A stretch of 34,816 nucleotides of DNA from Synechococcus sp. MU1617 (GTDB lineage: Bacteria > Cyanobacteriota > Cyanobacteriia > PCC-6307 > Cyanobiaceae). Under the pieces are notes generated by a model. The model worked only from the letters and a program-made list of their open reading frames with translations, had not been told where the DNA came from and ran no database searches. This document shows, one piece after another, positions 15,322-24,289 of this stretch. The stretch is from positions 1-34,816 of the forward strand of contig NZ_VTLB01000009.1 of NCBI RefSeq assembly GCF_020514235.1, in the 5' to 3' direction. The position numbers were made by a program, and so were the translations under genes. How positions within the stretch are numbered: position 1 is the first letter of the stretch; each line of letters starts with the position of its first letter.

Positions 15322-16825
15322 GCCACCCCAGGCTTCTGGTCACGGCGTCCTGCCAGCGTGCGCGCCAGCGGCTGCGCTGGGATTCGTCCATCTGTGGCTG
15401 AAATCGTTCCGCGCCGTCACTCCGCGCGGTCGCGAGATGTTCCAGGTTGCTGATCACCCCCGCTTGAAGGCCTGCGAACAGTGCTACGCCCCGGGCGGTG
15501 CTCTCGAGGCTGGCGGGCCGCCGGACCGTCAGACCTGTGCAATCCGCCTGTGCCTGCAAGAGGGGATCGGAGGCAGCGGCGCCACCATCCACGGCGAGTT
15601 CTCCCAGGCTCGTGCCGAGGGCCTGCTCGGCAAGCTCCACCAACGTCGCCACCGACAGGGCGATTCCTTCCAGAGCCGCACGGGCGATGTGACCGCGCCC
15701 ACTGTCACGGGTGAGGCCCACCAGAACACCGCGAGCCTGGGGATCCCAGTGCGGTGTCCCCCAGCCGGTGAAGGCGGGCACGAGCATCACACCTCCCGAA
15801 TCCGGCACAGAACGCGCCAGGTCGTTGACCTGAGGGGCTTGATCAATGATCTGCAGCCCATCCCGCAGCCACTGGATCACGGTGCCGGCGTTGAACAGAC
15901 TTCCCTCAAGGCAGAAGCTGGGTGTTCCGGCGGCATCGGTCCAGCCGAGGGTGCTGAGCAGCCCCGCATCCGAGCGGCGGATGACGTCGCCGGTGTTGAT
16001 CACCAGAAAGGCCCCCGTCCCGTAGGTGCACTTTCCTTCCCCGGGTTGCAGGCACAGCTGGCCAAGGGTGGCGGCCTGTTGGTCGCCAAGCATCGCCTGG
16101 ATCGGTAGGCCTGCAAAAGGCAGATCCGATCCAATGTGCCCGAACTCCCCGCGGCAGGGCAGTAGCTCCGGCAGAGCGTTGGCGGGTAGCCCTGTCGGGG
16201 TTCGGAAGTCATCCACCCAGCGCTGCTGCTCCAGATCCATCAACAGCGTTCGGCTGGCATTGCTCATGTCGCTGCCGTGGCGCTGGCCACCCGTGAGCTG
16301 CCAGAGCAGCCAGCTCTCCACCGTTCCGAAACAGAGGTCATCGCTGGCCGCGGCGGATTGGGCGTCGTCGTAGTGATCGAGCATCCAGCGGATCTTGCTG
16401 GCACTGAAATAGGGGTCGAGCAGCAAGCCCGTGCGTCGGCGCCACTCCTGCTCAAGACCCTGCTGCTTCCAGGCCTCGCAGATGGCGGCGGTGCGGCCGT
16501 CCTGCCAGACGAGGGCTGGTCCGCAGGGGAGGCCGCTGCTGCGTCGCCAGAGCACGGTGGTCTCCCGTTGGTTGGTGATGCCGCAGCTCACCACCGCCTT
16601 GCGCTGCCCATCGCTGAGCTGCGAATCGAGCTGCACCAGGGCCTGCCGCTGGCTGGTCCAAATCGCCATCGGGTCCTGTTCCACCCATCCATCCGCGGGG
16701 TAGGAAATCGGCAGCGGTGCACTGGCGCTGATCACGAGATCCCCCGAGCTACTGAACAGCGCTGCCCTGGAGCTGCTGGTGCCCTGATCGAGGGCCAGAA
16801 GAAGAGGCTGTTCAGCCATGGCCAA
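15314..16825 (-). CDS. glpK: Glycerol kinase
   Basis: Phosphorylates glycerol to sn-glycerol-3-phosphate with ATP; FGGY carbohydrate kinase family. Motifs include LALDQGTSSSRAALF near the N-terminus, GITNQRETTVLW, PALVWQDGRT, SNASRTLLMDL, GDQQAATLGQ, GKCTYGTGAFLVINTG and FTGWGTPHWDPQARG. Length (503) is normal. The frame starts with TTG at 16825, which has AGGAG nine bases upstream; the ATG at 16819 would put the same site 15 bases away. It is the first gene of the run glpK-glpD-regulator-kinase, divergent from the GH13 gene at 16880. Confidence 0.95.
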   Translation of the reverse strand: MAMAEQPLLLALDQGTSSSRAALFSSSGDLVISASAPLPISYPADGWVEQDPMAIWTSQRQALVQLDSQLSDGQRKAVVSCGITNQRETTVLWRRSSGLPCGPALVWQDGRTAAICEAWKQQGLEQEWRRRTGLLLDPYFSASKIRWMLDHYDDAQSAAASDDLCFGTVESWLLWQLTGGQRHGSDMSNASRTLLMDLEQQRWVDDFRTPTGLPANALPELLPCRGEFGHIGSDLPFAGLPIQAMLGDQQAATLGQLCLQPGEGKCTYGTGAFLVINTGDVIRRSDAGLLSTLGWTDAAGTPSFCLEGSLFNAGTVIQWLRDGLQIIDQAPQVNDLARSVPDSGGVMLVPAFTGWGTPHWDPQARGVLVGLTRDSGRGHIARAALEGIALSVATLVELAEQALGTSLGELAVDGGAAASDPLLQAQADCTGLTVRRPASLESTARGVALFAGLQAGVISNLEHLATARSDGAERFQPQMDESQRSRWRARWQDAVTRSLGWHG

Positions 16826-16834
16826 TGTCTTTCT

Positions 16835-16839
16835 CTCCT
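16835..16839 (-). promoter_or_regulatory. Ribosome binding site of glpK
   Basis: AGGAG on the minus strand, nine bases before TTG 16825. The spacing favours TTG over the ATG six bases further in. Confidence 0.5.
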
Positions 16840-16879
16840 GCTAGCCAGGAGATGGCTGACTGCAAAGGTTTTGAGAGCG

Positions 16880-18333
16880 ATGACTCCGTTTCGAGACCCA
16901 CCCGCTTGGGTTGCCGATGCGGTGCTCTATCAAATCTTTCCCGACCGTTTCCGGCGGAGTGGACGGGTCGATGCGCAGCGCTATCTCGCCCTCAAGCCAT
17001 GGGGGGCGGACCCTCGCGAGGAAGGATTCCAGGGCGGGGATCTCTACGGCGTCATCGATGCTCTTGATGGGCTTCAAGCGATGGGCATCACCTGCCTCTA
17101 TCTCACGCCGATCTTCAGTTCAGCCGCCAACCATCGCTATCACGCCTACGACTACTTCGAGGTTGATCCTCTGTTGGGGGGCAACGCAGCCCTAACGAAG
17201 CTCATCGAAGCTGTGCATCAGCGCGGCATGAAGGTGGTTCTGGATGGTGTGTTCAACCATTGTGGCCGCGGCTTTTGGGCCTTTCATCACCTGGTGGAGA
17301 ACGGTGCGGATTCGCCGTACCGGGATTGGTTCCATGTGCACCGCTTGCCCCTCCAGCCCTATCCCGCTGAAGGCGAGGACTGCGGCTACGACGGCTGGTG
17401 GGCACTGCCTGATCTGCCTAAGTTCAACCATGCCAATCCAGGGGTGCGGGAGCACCTGCTGGCGGTTGGCCGTCACTGGCTCGAACAGGGGATTGATGGC
17501 TGGCGTCTCGACGTCCCCGCCGAGGTCCCGGCCGACTTCTGGGTGGAGTTTCGGCAGATGGTCCGCTCCACCAACCCGGAGGCCTGGATTGTTGGAGAGG
17601 TGTGGGGTGATGCAACCACCTGGCTGCAGGGGGACCACTTCGATGGCGTGATGAATTACCGGCTGGGCTGGAGCAGCATTTGCTGGGCCGCTGGTGAGGC
17701 GCTGCGGCGGGACTACCGCAATTCCGAATACCCCCTCGACCCCCTGGATGGTCAGGATCTGTTGACCATTTGGACGACAACAACGGGTTCCTATCGGGAG
17801 GTGGTGAACAGAGCCCAGATGAACCTGCTCGATAGCCATGACGTGCCCCGGGCACTTCACAGCCTCAACAACGACTTGGCGGCCCTGAAGTTGGCCCTAC
17901 TGCTGCTCTTTCTCCACCCGGGAGCGCCCTGCATTTACTACGGGACCGAAGCTGCTCTGGCGGGTGGCCCTGAACCGGGCCCCTCCAGCGGTCCTGGACC
18001 GGCCTGCCGTGAGGCCTATCCCTGGGATGTCCCTTGGCCCGCTGATCTGCGCCCTTTCATTCAGTCCCTCGCAGAACTCCGCTGTGCCCATAGGGTCTTG
18101 CGCAGGGATGGTCTGCGCTGGTCAGCCCAAGGGGCGGACGTGCTTGAGGGCATTGCGGATGGCCTACGGGTCGTGATCAACCGCAGTCGCTCAAACCATG
18201 TGCCCCTAAAGATCGAGCCGGGATATTCCTGTGTTTGGAGGCTGGGAACTGTCGACAGCCAAGGTGTTGGACCTCAATCGGCGGCTGTTCTGGGGTCGAA
18301 ACCCCTCTCCCCTGGTGCCGAGGGGAGGAAGGA

Positions 18334-18352
<19 letters not shown>
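16880..18352 (+). CDS. GH13 alpha-glycosidase, neopullulanase/cyclomaltodextrinase-like
   Basis: Alpha-amylase-family hydrolase of 490 residues that begins directly at the catalytic barrel (WVADAVLYQIFPDRFRRSG), without the N-terminal carbohydrate-binding domain of larger neopullulanases. Catalytic motifs: DGVFNHCG, Asp211 in GWRLDVPAE, Glu240 in VGEVWGD and Asp321 in LLDSHDVPR. The start is ATG 16880; the frame is open far upstream antisense to glpK, which I treat as noise. The last 34 residues, after VWRLG, look unlike a normal beta-sandwich end and run into the opposite-strand tRNA-Thr gene, overlapping it by 19 bases. The gene may have lost an earlier stop. It is divergent from glpK, fitting a role in releasing sugar or glycerol from glucosides, by inference. 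Confidence 0.88.
18307..18327 (-). terminator. GC-rich hairpin downstream of tRNA-Thr
   Basis: CTCCCCT (18307-18313) and AGGGGAG (18321-18327) form a 7-bp stem with a 7-base loop, just past the 3' end of the tRNA pair on the minus strand. The stem is followed by AGGGGTTTCG rather than a T-tract, so terminator function is uncertain. It lies inside the unusual C-terminal tail of the GH13 frame. Confidence 0.4.
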
Positions 18353-18405
<53 letters not shown>

Positions 18406-18415
18406 ATGTGGAGGA

Positions 18416-18497
18416 TGGGCCGGGTTGGATTTGAACCAACGTAGGCAGAGCCAGCGGATTTACAGTCCGCCCCCATTAACCACTCGGGCACCGACCC
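18416..18497 (-). tRNA. tRNA-Tyr (anticodon GTA)
   Basis: Class II tRNA of 82 bases on the minus strand: acceptor GGGTCGG paired with CCGGCCC (one G-T pair), anticodon arm GCGGA-CTGTAAA-TCCGC with anticodon GTA, a long variable arm, T-arm GTTGG-TTCAAAT-CCAAC and discriminator A. It is followed after 10 bases by tRNA-Thr, so both are probably processed from one transcript. Confidence 0.95.
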
Positions 18498-18581
18498 GAA
18501 CCACACCGCAAGAACTTACCAGTCGGTGTGTCCTTCTCCATGATCTCGATACGATCTGCCGAGCTGAACCGATCCCCAGCC

Positions 18582-19022
18582 ATGCACATTCTGCTGCTGA
18601 ACGGTCCGAATCTGAACCTGTTGGGCCAGCGTGAGCCGGGGATCTATGGCCATTCCTCTCTGGCCGACATCGAAGCGGCGCTGACCCGGGAGGCGGAACA
18701 GGAATCTGTGCAGCTGGACTGTTTTCAGAGCAATTTCGAAGGTGCCCTCGTGGACCGGATTCACCAGGCCATGGGCCGATGCGATGGGATCTTGATCAAC
18801 GCCGGGGCCTACACCCACACGTCCATCGCCATCCGTGATGCACTGGCTGGCGTCGCGATCCCCTACGTGGAATTGCATCTCAGCAACACCCATGCCAGGG
18901 AAAAGTTCCGCCATCACTCGTTTCTGGCTGAGCGCGCTGTAGGTGTGATCTGCGGCTTCGGACCCGCCAGTTACAGCCTTGCCTTCAAAGGATTGCTCAG
19001 CCACCTCAGGCCGAACGCATGA
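18582..19022 (+). CDS. aroQ: 3-dehydroquinate dehydratase, type II
   Basis: Third step of the shikimate pathway, dehydrating 3-dehydroquinate. The 146-residue protein starts at [19 protein letters not shown]; catalytic Tyr22 sits in GIYG and the general acid His99 in VELHLSN, both as in the dodecameric type II enzymes. The frame is open further upstream, but ATG 18582 gives the family N-terminus. The spacer 18498-18581 must hold both its promoter and that of the divergent tRNA-Tyr. The 3' end overlaps the miaE start in an ATGA junction. Confidence 0.96.
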   Translation: MHILLLNGPNLNLLGQREPGIYGHSSLADIEAALTREAEQESVQLDCFQSNFEGALVDRIHQAMGRCDGILINAGAYTHTSIAIRDALAGVAIPYVELHLSNTHAREKFRHHSFLAERAVGVICGFGPASYSLAFKGLLSHLRPNA

Positions 19023-19666
19023 CTCTCACCGTTCCTTCGAAAACGGTGGCCTCGATCCGCTGGTTGGCTGCGCCCACCAGTTGTAGCTGGGTGGAGCAGG
19101 CCAATGCCCGGCCGATGCAGGTGCTGATCGATCACGCCCACTGCGAACGCAAGGCTGCCGGGGCTGCTGTGCAAATGATGTTTCGCTATCTCTGCGAACC
19201 GGGTCTGGGCGAAGCCCTCAGCCCTCTGGCGAGGGAAGAACTGGAGCACTTCGAGAAAGTTCTTGCTCTGATCAAGGCGCGGGGGCGCTACTTGGAACCG
19301 CTGCCTTCCCCGGGCTATGGCGCTGATCTCGCCCGGCAGATCCGTAAAGGTGAGCCGCAAAGAATGCTCGACTCCTTCCTTGTGGCCGGTCTGATCGAAG
19401 CCCGCAGCCATGAGCGCATGGCTCTTCTGGCCGAGCACAGTCCGGATCCCCAGTTGAGGGCGCTTTACAGCGATCTGCTGGCGAGTGAAGCCCGCCACTT
19501 CGGCTTGTATTGGGTGCTGTGTGAGCAGCGCTATCCGCGGGAGCTGATCGTCGAGCGCCTCGAAGTGCTGGCCCGGGCTGAAGTGAAGGCGCTGGCAGGG
19601 GAGTTGGCACGCCCTGAAGATGTGCGGATGCATTCCTGCGGGGTGGACGCCAGTCAGATCAGCTGA
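19019..19666 (+). CDS. miaE: MiaE-like tRNA-(ms2io6A) hydroxylase
   Basis: Non-haem diiron monooxygenase that hydroxylates the isopentenyl group of ms2i6A37 in tRNA. The 215-residue all-helical protein shows the expected carboxylate/histidine ligands in [26 protein letters not shown] and [10 protein letters not shown]. It starts inside the last codons of aroQ (four-base overlap), indicating translational coupling. Its stop lies 13 bases inside the converging bicA frame. Confidence 0.9.
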   Translation: MTLTVPSKTVASIRWLAAPTSCSWVEQANARPMQVLIDHAHCERKAAGAAVQMMFRYLCEPGLGEALSPLAREELEHFEKVLALIKARGRYLEPLPSPGYGADLARQIRKGEPQRMLDSFLVAGLIEARSHERMALLAEHSPDPQLRALYSDLLASEARHFGLYWVLCEQRYPRELIVERLEVLARAEVKALAGELARPEDVRMHSCGVDASQIS

Positions 19667-21330
19667 GCGGCCTCCTGCAAGGCATCCAGCCTGGAATGCC
19701 GGAGCACACCCTCCACACCGAATTGCCGCAGCCGTTGTTCAAGGCCCTGATTTGCACCGGCGATGAACAGAGTGCGGCCCGCTGATTGTGCTTCCTCCAC
19801 CATGCGTTCAATCGCCAGGGTTGCTGTGACCCCGATGCGAGGCACGTCGGTGAGGTCAAGGATCAGCACGCTGTAGCTCTGGATCAACCCCATCCGGGCA
19901 CTGATCCCCTTGGCGGCGCCAAAACTCAGAGGGCCGCGCAGACGGAATAGCATCAAGGCCTTGCCGCAGCGGAGGATCAGGTCTTCCTCCTCCGGGGAGA
20001 GATTGGCGTGCCGTGCCTCCGTGGCATCGGAAGGGTTGTCCTGCTCCATCCCCTCCAGTTGAGACCGCGTGATCGAATCAACGGTCAACAGGTTGGCTAC
20101 GAACATCCCCACCAGAACGCCCCAGATCAGGTCCCAGAACACTGTCATCAAAAGCACCGCGTACATCAGCGCGGCCGTTTTCGCTGACAGGCGATGGGCG
20201 CGGAGGAGAAAGCCCCAGTCGATGATGTCGAGGCCGACTTTGATCAGGATTCCCGCCAGCAGCGCTGTGGGGATCTGTGCTGCCAGAGGACCCGCCCCCA
20301 GCAGCACGAGCAGCAGCACCAGGGAATGGGTCATGCCCGACCAGGGCGTCTGACCACCGGATTTGATGTTGATCACCGTTCGCATGGTGGCTCCGGCACC
20401 GGGAAGACCGGAGAGAAACCCGGCCGCGGTGTTGGCGATGCCCTGGCCGATTAGTTCACGGTTGGAGTCGTGATTGGTCTGGGTGATGTTGTCGGCCACC
20501 AGGGAGGTGAGCAATGAGTCGATGGCCCCGAGCAGGGCGAGAACCATGCCGGCTTTCACCAGCTCCGGCAGGTGTTGGCTGAAATCGGGAAACACCAGTT
20601 GCAAGCCGCCTTCCGGGATTGCACCGATCCGGGCGATGGGTTCAAGGCCCAGTTCCAGCAGCCGGTTGTCGTTGAACAGCACCAGCGACAACGGCGTCAC
20701 GATCAGCAGGGCCAGCAGTGGTGTTGGCACCCACTGACGGATGCGCAGGGGGGTCAAGAACACCACGGCGAGTGTCATCAATCCAACGGCGAGCGCTGCT
20801 GGGTTCCAGCTGGGTGCCTCGATCAGCGAACTCAGGGACCCGACTACGCCGCCCCGGGTGCTCACCCCGATGAAGGGCCCGAGTTGCAGTACCAAGATGA
20901 TGAAACCGATCCCCGACATGAAGCCGGAGACCACTGAATAGGGCACCAGGGTGATGAAGCGCCCCAGCCGCAGCACCCCGAGCAGGGCTTCAAAGAAACC
21001 ACCGATAACCACAGCGGCCATCACCAACGGCAGCATTTCCCCGGCATTGAGATCTCGACTGATGCCAATGGCGGCCAGGCTCGAGACGATCCCCGCCACG
21101 GTGACGCTCATCGGTCCGGTGGGTCCGCTCACCTGAGCGGGAGTTCCCCCAAGCAGGGCCGCCAGGAATCCGGTGACGATTGCTCCATACAGGCCGTAGA
21201 TGGCGCCGCCCGGCCCCAGGGCGGCATTGCCGAAGGCCAGGGCGAGGGGCAGGGCGACAACGGCTGCCGTTAATCCTCCGAGGAGGTCGCCTCGGATGTT
21301 GCGCTGATGCAGACCGTGAATCAGTGCCAT
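19654..21330 (-). CDS. bicA: SulP-family bicarbonate transporter, BicA-like
   Basis: Inner-membrane anion transporter of 558 residues; in cyanobacteria this family includes the sodium-dependent bicarbonate importer BicA, part of the CO2-concentrating mechanism. N-terminus NIRGDLLGGLTAAVVALPLALAF and TPAQVSGPTGPMSVTVAG match BicA. Multiple hydrophobic segments fill residues 10-430, and a STAS domain occupies about 440-555 (LILDLTDVPRIGVTATLAIE and the following region). Other SulP members carry sulfate, so the substrate is inferred by similarity. It follows the thioredoxin-like gene with one base between, forming an apparent two-gene transcript. Confidence 0.87.
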   Translation of the reverse strand: MALIHGLHQRNIRGDLLGGLTAAVVALPLALAFGNAALGPGGAIYGLYGAIVTGFLAALLGGTPAQVSGPTGPMSVTVAGIVSSLAAIGISRDLNAGEMLPLVMAAVVIGGFFEALLGVLRLGRFITLVPYSVVSGFMSGIGFIILVLQLGPFIGVSTRGGVVGSLSSLIEAPSWNPAALAVGLMTLAVVFLTPLRIRQWVPTPLLALLIVTPLSLVLFNDNRLLELGLEPIARIGAIPEGGLQLVFPDFSQHLPELVKAGMVLALLGAIDSLLTSLVADNITQTNHDSNRELIGQGIANTAAGFLSGLPGAGATMRTVINIKSGGQTPWSGMTHSLVLLLVLLGAGPLAAQIPTALLAGILIKVGLDIIDWGFLLRAHRLSAKTAALMYAVLLMTVFWDLIWGVLVGMFVANLLTVDSITRSQLEGMEQDNPSDATEARHANLSPEEEDLILRCGKALMLFRLRGPLSFGAAKGISARMGLIQSYSVLILDLTDVPRIGVTATLAIERMVEEAQSAGRTLFIAGANQGLEQRLRQFGVEGVLRHSRLDALQEAAQLI

Positions 21331-21331
21331 C

Positions 21332-21742
21332 TCAGTTCAGGCCACTCCAGCGGCTCAGGACTTCCAAAGACTGAACTCCAACTTTTCGGCGTCCATCGGG
21401 AAGAACCCAGGTGGGGTAGGCCCGGATCTCTGCGGCGTTGCAGGCTTCGGCTTGCTCCGGCAGCTGCTTCGGCTTGCGGCACTCCACGTAGGTCACGTCC
21501 GCTCCTGCCTGTTTGCCGAAAAGGTTCATCTGCTTGAAGCAGGCCGGGCAGGTCCAAGCGCCGTAAAACTTGGCCCCAATCGCCTTCAGATGCTGCGTCA
21601 GTTCAAGGGCCTGGAGGCTGGAGTCGCGTAGGGGCTCTCCGATCGTGCTGGTCCAGGGACCTGCCGATACCGGTAGGCCACCGACAGCTCCGCCAGCTGC
21701 GACCAGCACGGTTGCCAGCAGAGATGAAGCCGTGCTCCTCAT
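21332..21742 (-). CDS. Secreted thioredoxin-like protein (CPAC motif)
   Basis: A 136-residue protein with an N-terminal signal-like segment (LLATVLVAAGGAVGGLPVSA) followed by a thioredoxin-fold domain with Cys65-Pro-Ala-Cys68 in YGAWTCPACFKQMNLFGK. VTYVEC and AYPTWVLPDG are like the thioredoxin domain fused to cyanobacterial VKOR proteins. Here the domain stands alone, without the VKOR membrane part. It probably acts on periplasmic or lumenal disulfides. It is placed immediately upstream of bicA (one base gap) and diverges from dnaJ. Confidence 0.85.
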   Translation of the reverse strand: MRSTASSLLATVLVAAGGAVGGLPVSAGPWTSTIGEPLRDSSLQALELTQHLKAIGAKFYGAWTCPACFKQMNLFGKQAGADVTYVECRKPKQLPEQAEACNAAEIRAYPTWVLPDGRRKVGVQSLEVLSRWSGLN

Positions 21743-21852
21743 GCTGATCCAGCGGTTGGTCTGAAGCTAGGTCGCATTGGTGCGTTCGGGCTTCCCTCCA
21801 TGCGGAAGTAACCACGCAAGCCCTGTTGCGGCGAGACTGTTATCACCACTGA

Positions 21853-22845
21853 ATGGGTATGGCAGGCAGCGGATACAAGGACTATTTCCAGGTGCTCGGT
21901 GTCGATCGCAGTGCCGATGCCACTGCCATCAAGAAAGCCTTTCGCAGCCTGGCGCGCCAATACCACCCTGACGTCAACCCCGGTGATGCCCAGGCTGAAG
22001 CGCGGTTCAAGGAGATCAGTGAGGCCTACGAAGTGCTCTCCGATCCTGAGAAACGGCGTCGTTATGAGCAGTTCGGCCAGTACTGGAATCAGGCCGGCGG
22101 CATGGGCGGGGGAGCAGCTCCTGGCATGGATGTTGACTTCGGTCGCTACGGCAATTTCGATGATTTCATCAACGACCTGTTGGGCCGTTTCGGTGGACCG
22201 GCTGGCGGCGGTTTTCAGGGGGGAGGTTTCCCTGGGGGTGGATTCCCCGGCGGTGGATTCGCAGGAGGCGGTTTCCCCCGTGGTGCCCAGGCTTCACGCG
22301 CTCCGGTGAATCTGGATGCCGAAGCTTCGGTGAATGTGACCTTCGCGGAGGCCTTCCGCGGTGGCGAACGCAGCCTCTCGGTCAATAACGAGCGCGTTCA
22401 GGTGCGTATCCCTGCCGGGGTGAAGAACGGCTCGCGTCTGCGTTTGAAGGGCAAGGGCAACCTGCAACCGGGAACCGGACGGCGGGGCGACCTCTACCTC
22501 AACCTCAAGGTTCAGGAGCACCCGATCTGGCGCCTGGAGTCGGATCAGCTGCGGGCCGATCTGCCCGTCAGCCTTGATGAACTGGCTCTTGGAGGCATGG
22601 TCTCGGTGATGACGCCCGATGGTGATGCCCAGGTGAGCATTCCGGCCGGCACCGCCCCGGGCCGCAGCCTGCGGCTGAAGGGCAAAGGCTGGCCGTCGAA
22701 GACCGGTCGCGGTGATCTCCTACTCACGCTGACGCTGGCCATGCCGCCCTCATGGAGTGAGGAGGAGCGTCGCTTGCTCGAGCAGTTGCGTGCCAAGCGC
22801 ACGGACCATCCACGTCAAGAGTGGCTTCGTTCGGCGGCCCTCTGA
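21853..22845 (+). CDS. dnaJ: DnaJ-family co-chaperone (type without zinc finger)
   Basis: J-domain partner of DnaK. The J domain at about 8-72 has the HPD motif at 38-40 (RQYHPDVNPGDA). A Gly/Phe-rich linker at about 81-145 includes tandem GGF repeats, and two beta-barrel C-terminal domains (about 150-315) contain NVTFAEAFRGGERSL and LRLKGKG repeats. There is no CxxCxGxG zinc-finger region, so this is a type II/CbpA-like protein of 330 residues. It heads a plus-strand series with hemB, the VOC gene and mutS2. Confidence 0.93.
   Translation: MGMAGSGYKDYFQVLGVDRSADATAIKKAFRSLARQYHPDVNPGDAQAEARFKEISEAYEVLSDPEKRRRYEQFGQYWNQAGGMGGGAAPGMDVDFGRYGNFDDFINDLLGRFGGPAGGGFQGGGFPGGGFPGGGFAGGGFPRGAQASRAPVNLDAEASVNVTFAEAFRGGERSLSVNNERVQVRIPAGVKNGSRLRLKGKGNLQPGTGRRGDLYLNLKVQEHPIWRLESDQLRADLPVSLDELALGGMVSVMTPDGDAQVSIPAGTAPGRSLRLKGKGWPSKTGRGDLLLTLTLAMPPSWSEEERRLLEQLRAKRTDHPRQEWLRSAAL
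22204..22281 (+). repeat. Tandem 15-base repeats coding Gly-rich linker of DnaJ
   Basis: About five degenerate copies of a 15-base unit encode GGGFP or GGGFA, at residues 118-143. The phase is preserved so the copies remain in frame; copy number may vary between strains. Confidence 0.8.
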
Positions 22846-22884
22846 TCGGGTGACCCTTACGATCACACCTTGTGTTTGGGTCTG

Positions 22885-23886
22885 ATGGAGCTCACCTACC
22901 GCCCCCGTCGTCTTCGGCGTACGCCCGCCCTACGCGCCATGGTGCGTGAGCACAGCCTCTCGGCTGCAGACTTCATCTATCCCCTCTTTGTGCATGAAGG
23001 CGCTGAGGTGGAGCCGATCGGTGCCATGCCTGGTGCTAGCCGTTGGAGCTTGGCAGCCCTTACCGGCGAAGTGCAGCGCGCTTACGACCTGGGGGTGCGT
23101 TGCATCGTTCTCTTCCCGAAGGTGTCTGAGGGGCTGAAGACCGAAGACGGGGCTGAATGCTTCAACGCCAATGGCCTGATTCCTCGGGCAATCCGTCAGA
23201 TTAAGGAAGCCATTCCTGAGATGGCGATCATGACCGACGTCGCCCTGGATCCCTACTCCTGCGATGGTCATGACGGGATCGTCAGTCAGGACGGCGTGGT
23301 CCTCAACGACGAGACGATTGAACTGCTTTGCAAGCAGGCCGTTGTGCAGGCTGAAGCGGGCGCTGATCTGATCGGCCCAAGCGACATGATGGACGGCCGG
23401 GTCGGCGCCATCCGGGAAGCCCTCGACGATGAAGGCTTCGAACATGTGGGCATCATCAGCTACACGGCGAAGTACTCCTCCGCGTACTACGGACCCTTCC
23501 GCGAGGCCCTCGACTCCGCCCCGCGTGCCGCCGGCAGCAAGCCGATCCCCAAAAACAAAGACACCTATCAGATGGATCCCGCCAATGCTCGGGAAGCCAT
23601 TACCGAGGCCCAGCTCGATGAGCAGGAGGGCGCCGACATCATGATGGTGAAGCCTGGTTTGGCTTATCTCGATATCATTCACCGTCTGCGCGAGGAGTCG
23701 GAACTCCCCATCGCTGCCTACAACGTGAGTGGTGAGTATTCGATGGTGAAGGCCGCGGCGGAGAGGGGCTGGATCGATGAAAAGGCTGTCGTGCTGGAGA
23801 CCTTGCTGAGCTTCAAGCGCGCCGGTGCCGATCTGATCCTCACGTACCACGCCTGCGATGCAGCGGCCTGGTTGAAGGAGGCCTGA
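22885..23886 (+). CDS. hemB: Delta-aminolevulinic acid dehydratase (porphobilinogen synthase)
   Basis: Condenses two 5-aminolevulinate molecules to porphobilinogen for haem, chlorophyll and bilin synthesis. The 333-residue protein has active-site lysines Lys196 (SYTAKYSSAYYGPFR) and Lys256 (MMVKPGLAYLD). The metal segment DVALDPYSCDGHDG keeps only one cysteine, as in the Asp-rich, magnesium-dependent plant/cyanobacterial type. The start is ATG 22885; a TTG five codons upstream is also possible. It lies 39 bases downstream of dnaJ. Confidence 0.96.
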   Translation: MELTYRPRRLRRTPALRAMVREHSLSAADFIYPLFVHEGAEVEPIGAMPGASRWSLAALTGEVQRAYDLGVRCIVLFPKVSEGLKTEDGAECFNANGLIPRAIRQIKEAIPEMAIMTDVALDPYSCDGHDGIVSQDGVVLNDETIELLCKQAVVQAEAGADLIGPSDMMDGRVGAIREALDDEGFEHVGIISYTAKYSSAYYGPFREALDSAPRAAGSKPIPKNKDTYQMDPANAREAITEAQLDEQEGADIMMVKPGLAYLDIIHRLREESELPIAAYNVSGEYSMVKAAAERGWIDEKAVVLETLLSFKRAGADLILTYHACDAAAWLKEA

Positions 23887-23890
23887 TTCG

Positions 23891-24289
23891 ATGGCAACAG
23901 CCGATCAACCCAAGGGTGTGGATCGTCTCGGTCACGTTGCGATTCGCGTTGAGAACGTCGATCGGGCTGTTGCCTTCTACACCGATCTGGGCATGCATCT
24001 GGTCTGGCGCGCCGACGACTGGTGCTATCTGGAAGCCGGGGAAGGACGCGACGGGCTCGCCTTGTTAGGCCCGAATTACAAGGCCGCTGGCCCACATTTC
24101 GCCTTCCATTTCCGCGATCGTGAGCAGGTGGATGTGATTCACGACCGTCTCAAAGCGCAGGGTGTGCACGTTGGTGCTGTCCATGACCACCGCGACGGCA
24201 CGGCGTCTTTCTATCTGAAAGACCCGGAAGGCAACTGGCTCGAAATGCTTTATGAACCCCCCGGTGGCATCCCCTCCAACTGCAATTGA
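23891..24289 (+). CDS. Glyoxalase/VOC-family protein
   Basis: Protein of 132 residues with the vicinal-oxygen-chelate fold: metal-type residues in LGHVAIRV, the NVDRAVAFYTDLGMHLVW segment and the C-terminal FYLKDPEGNWLEMLY with a conserved Glu. The family includes glyoxalase I, dioxygenases and resistance proteins; length alone does not define the reaction. ATG 23891 follows AAGGAGG at 23875-23881, inside the end of hemB, with good spacing. The 3' end overlaps the mutS2 frame by 38 bases. Confidence 0.88.
   Translation: MATADQPKGVDRLGHVAIRVENVDRAVAFYTDLGMHLVWRADDWCYLEAGEGRDGLALLGPNYKAAGPHFAFHFRDREQVDVIHDRLKAQGVHVGAVHDHRDGTASFYLKDPEGNWLEMLYEPPGGIPSNCN

Noticed and set aside
16277-16879. Long upstream extension of the GH13 frame
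   Set aside because: It is fully antisense to glpK, has no GH13-like sequence, and the family N-terminus begins at ATG 16880.
22204-22281. Short tandem repeats as a possible CRISPR or mobile element trace
   Set aside because: They are in-frame codon repeats of the Gly/Phe linker of DnaJ with no spacers.
22930-23850. A 306-codon open frame on the minus strand
   Set aside because: It is an exact antisense shadow of hemB with no recognisable domain.
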